In this document: positions 63,501-64,000 of the stretch, piece by piece | Numbering within the stretch: the stretch's first letter is position 1 | Layout of the letters: each line of letters begins with the position of its first letter | Notes under the pieces: generated by a model | Database searches by the model: none | What the model was told of the DNA's origin: nothing | Seen by the model: only the letters and a program-made list of their open reading frames with translations | NCBI GenBank assembly: GCA_937928085.1 | Contig: CALFVU010000005.1 | Location: 1-64,000, forward strand | DNA length: 64,000 nucleotides | Source: an uncultured bacterium | GTDB taxonomy: Bacteria; Spirochaetota; Leptospiria; Leptospirales; Leptonemataceae | Direction: 5' to 3' | Program-made: the position numbers and the translations under genes

Positions 63501-64000
63501 AAATTCCTAATTTATTTAGGGTTTCGGATATTTTAGTGGCAAGGGTAAGATCTTGTTCCGCTTCTTCTTGATTGATAAATTTTCTTAAAGTATTTTTTAA
63601 AAAATTTGATGGTTTTCTAAAATATTCAAAAAATTCTAAAATATAAAAAATCGGCTCTACAAATTCCCTAGTAGAATGAAAAGATCTTAAAATAAAATAA
63701 AACCCTTTTTTAGCTAATGTAGCTTCGGATGTAGATCTCCAATTTTCGATGTTATATTTTTTGAAAATATTGCTAATTAAATAAGAATAAGGCGAAGGTG
63801 GTGTATAAGAAAAGTTATCCCAATTATAGAATAATTTATAAGTTTCTCTAAAATAAGAAGCATTTGTGACTAATAAAGGCGAAAAAAGTCGCTTTGTTTC
63901 ACTGTAAATTTGTATTAAATTTAGAAAGATTTTTTCGCTAAAAATTTTTGTAAGATCATATCCTTTAGGGATTTGTTTAATTATATTTGTAATAGAATTA
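60583..64000 (-). CDS. Multidomain acyl-CoA carboxylase carboxyltransferase (5' end beyond window)
   Basis: The reading frame stays open from its stop at 60583 to the right edge, at least 1139 codons, so the start is outside. The first ~460 visible residues are a helical region like the central domain of multidomain acyl-CoA carboxylases. A carboxyltransferase N-type block follows (IFIGTMAGIPAVLYL, SGGATGDLEGLKY, VTGEELTNYEIGGGR), then a second crotonase-like block (ALIGGFAKIAGRPVLIMG, MLHMGADAVIFVKN), then the C-type block (SLITGFAKLNGNTVAVMADQ, GGRQIHAFSKFLRP, MGADSAFDLFYG). A GTG at 62976 is internal. Biotin carboxylase and carrier domains, if fused, would lie upstream. Confidence 0.88.
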   Translation of the reverse strand, partial: NSITNIIKQIPKGYDLTKIFSEKIFLNLIQIYSETKRLFSPLLVTNASYFRETYKLFYNWDNFSYTPPSPYSYLISNIFKKYNIENWRSTSEATLAKKGFYFILRSFHSTREFVEPIFYILEFFEYFRKPSNFLKNTLRKFINQEEAEQDLTLATKISETLNKLGISRWNIELTYWVSRKYLNELRKITTDPLYFTNYDRESIKNLIEESLKKQELNLLPENLNPKVKEKLKNRLDFLSKNYKIYKLFSPLENIFIYLLQNESQEFYFVFGIIEKVIPTYHKDGYIIGSENVERINIDAIRVLNSYQSLNRKHGNYIDIIIYDEELIIDIPSSNPKRFNYFVFTNMMFRLIPFFNDPSIKLNLVSVICKTPFSEELVEKQFYVTQKDKKVLLNLLANNHPDSPYFSSEPADEKTIHVYKLGKWTVDLWVQECLDHNSYREIQVPYIDYDPIYKTKNTVGSKIFIGTMAGIPAVLYLKDSRISGGATGDLEGLKYVVACWIGIVKGYPVYVFNDGAGANIKQGMVSLNRAAEGFFINALIGAGYSPAKIYEYIKIHSDTKLLKIINEINKLENLHITASLEQKTFIVAVGIGSSTGLDVYGSSQAAIQIMVDDEQSYRVLTGSAVIKSVTGEELTNYEIGGGRIMSRITGTVDLIARSNLHLLTIIRRIHELFAKREKISSIKRSLKNFDISLQIDDVLSPNIIKANTDEDTYIPFKEEYYGSGALIGGFAKIAGRPVLIMGPRNRFGLRSYQALIRATELLISSRKLNTDQIIVLGDEWFRETPRTDALTLRARQEFLKLMTIKSKTRIHIATSIRGLQKVMLHMGADAVIFVKNQDYTEKEKEFIKNSSTHIASSIEEAFDLSLKIIQLLSEKNESEIIQPPIEKPELPENAAQPFDMVEKIILRIFDQNSFIEWWKEMNDPQKGPSLITGFAKLNGNTVAVMADQPNILGGAPDAPGTEKFRIFTELVERNQIPLIMISNAPGFLPGTKQERLRIQQIGGRSLDVNVLSTIPLISVTLNQNYGGRQIHAFSKFLRPCIISFALKKSILAVMGADSAFDLFYGKKYFELKKQGKDEEAETLRIQYIKEFNQKSRAENDAYKTGILDFMIEDVSELRDALIKSYQMALKENKKILNIL

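Overview
The window is very A/T-rich chromosomal DNA (by eye well under one third G+C), densely packed with about 60 protein genes in short strand-switching operons. No rRNA, tRNA, CRISPR array, prophage or insertion sequence was seen. The gene content points to a spirochaete, most like the Leptospirales: a spirochaete-type flagellar hook protein, a heme-synthesis block in which hemL and hemE are separated by a two-component system, a Maf-like DUF115 protein, spirochaetal-style lipoproteins, LptF/G and a heptosyltransferase-type GT9 enzyme of a two-membrane cell. The taxon is inferred from content, not from a marker gene.

Layout. 0.5-8.3 kb: a hypothetical membrane-anchored protein, glycerate 2-kinase, a divergent arsR / permease / thioredoxin-like metalloid cassette, a TPP riboswitch with thiC, and purC with a YkgJ-type protein. 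8.5-12 kb: fliK-flgD-flgE. 12-18 kb: signalling genes (HDOD, response regulator-cyclase, degenerate EAL), an omega-like acidic protein and a DUF115 protein. 18-22.7 kb: Rel and a TrkH/TrkA potassium system. 22.8-31.5 kb: one long co-directional run (trpE, trpG, neuB-like, GGDEF-EAL, hemL, sensor kinase, response regulator, hemE) with many overlapping ends. 31.5-41 kb: envelope and hypothetical genes (LptF/G, GT9, STAS, FAS1 lipoprotein, TPR-like protein). 41-46.4 kb: a complete suf operon (sufBCD, Rieske, sufS, sufU) behind a Fur/PerR-like palindrome. 46.4-50 kb: an orphan TRAP binding protein, diverging from a 53-residue protein that ends in Gly-Gly-Glu and a PafA/Dop-family ligase. 50-53.4 kb: fabG-acpP-rnc-aroB-aroQ. 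53.6-64 kb: an MFS permease, a Cys/Met PLP enzyme, AlkB, a ferredoxin-cyclase-peroxidase fusion, MgtE, a decayed stretch, and a large acyl-CoA carboxylase carboxyltransferase running off the right edge.

The most striking system is at 47864-49850. A small protein with the C-terminal GGE of Pup lies 10 bases upstream of a protein with the clear PafA/Dop (Pup ligase / depupylase) fold signature, and the enzyme carries a hydrophobic insertion of about 120 residues predicted to cross the membrane. This suggests a membrane-tethered pupylation-like system in a spirochaete; no proteasome gene is in the window. Second is 56823-58442, one polypeptide joining a [2Fe-2S] ferredoxin domain, a class III nucleotide cyclase and a class I (APX/CcP-like) heme peroxidase with its heme ligands intact, a candidate redox/peroxide-sensing cyclase. 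Third is a 26-bp stem directly in front of the RNase III gene, a likely self-processing site. Also notable are a hook protein without the cysteine used for spirochaetal lysinoalanine cross-linking, and a carboxyltransferase with three crotonase-like blocks.
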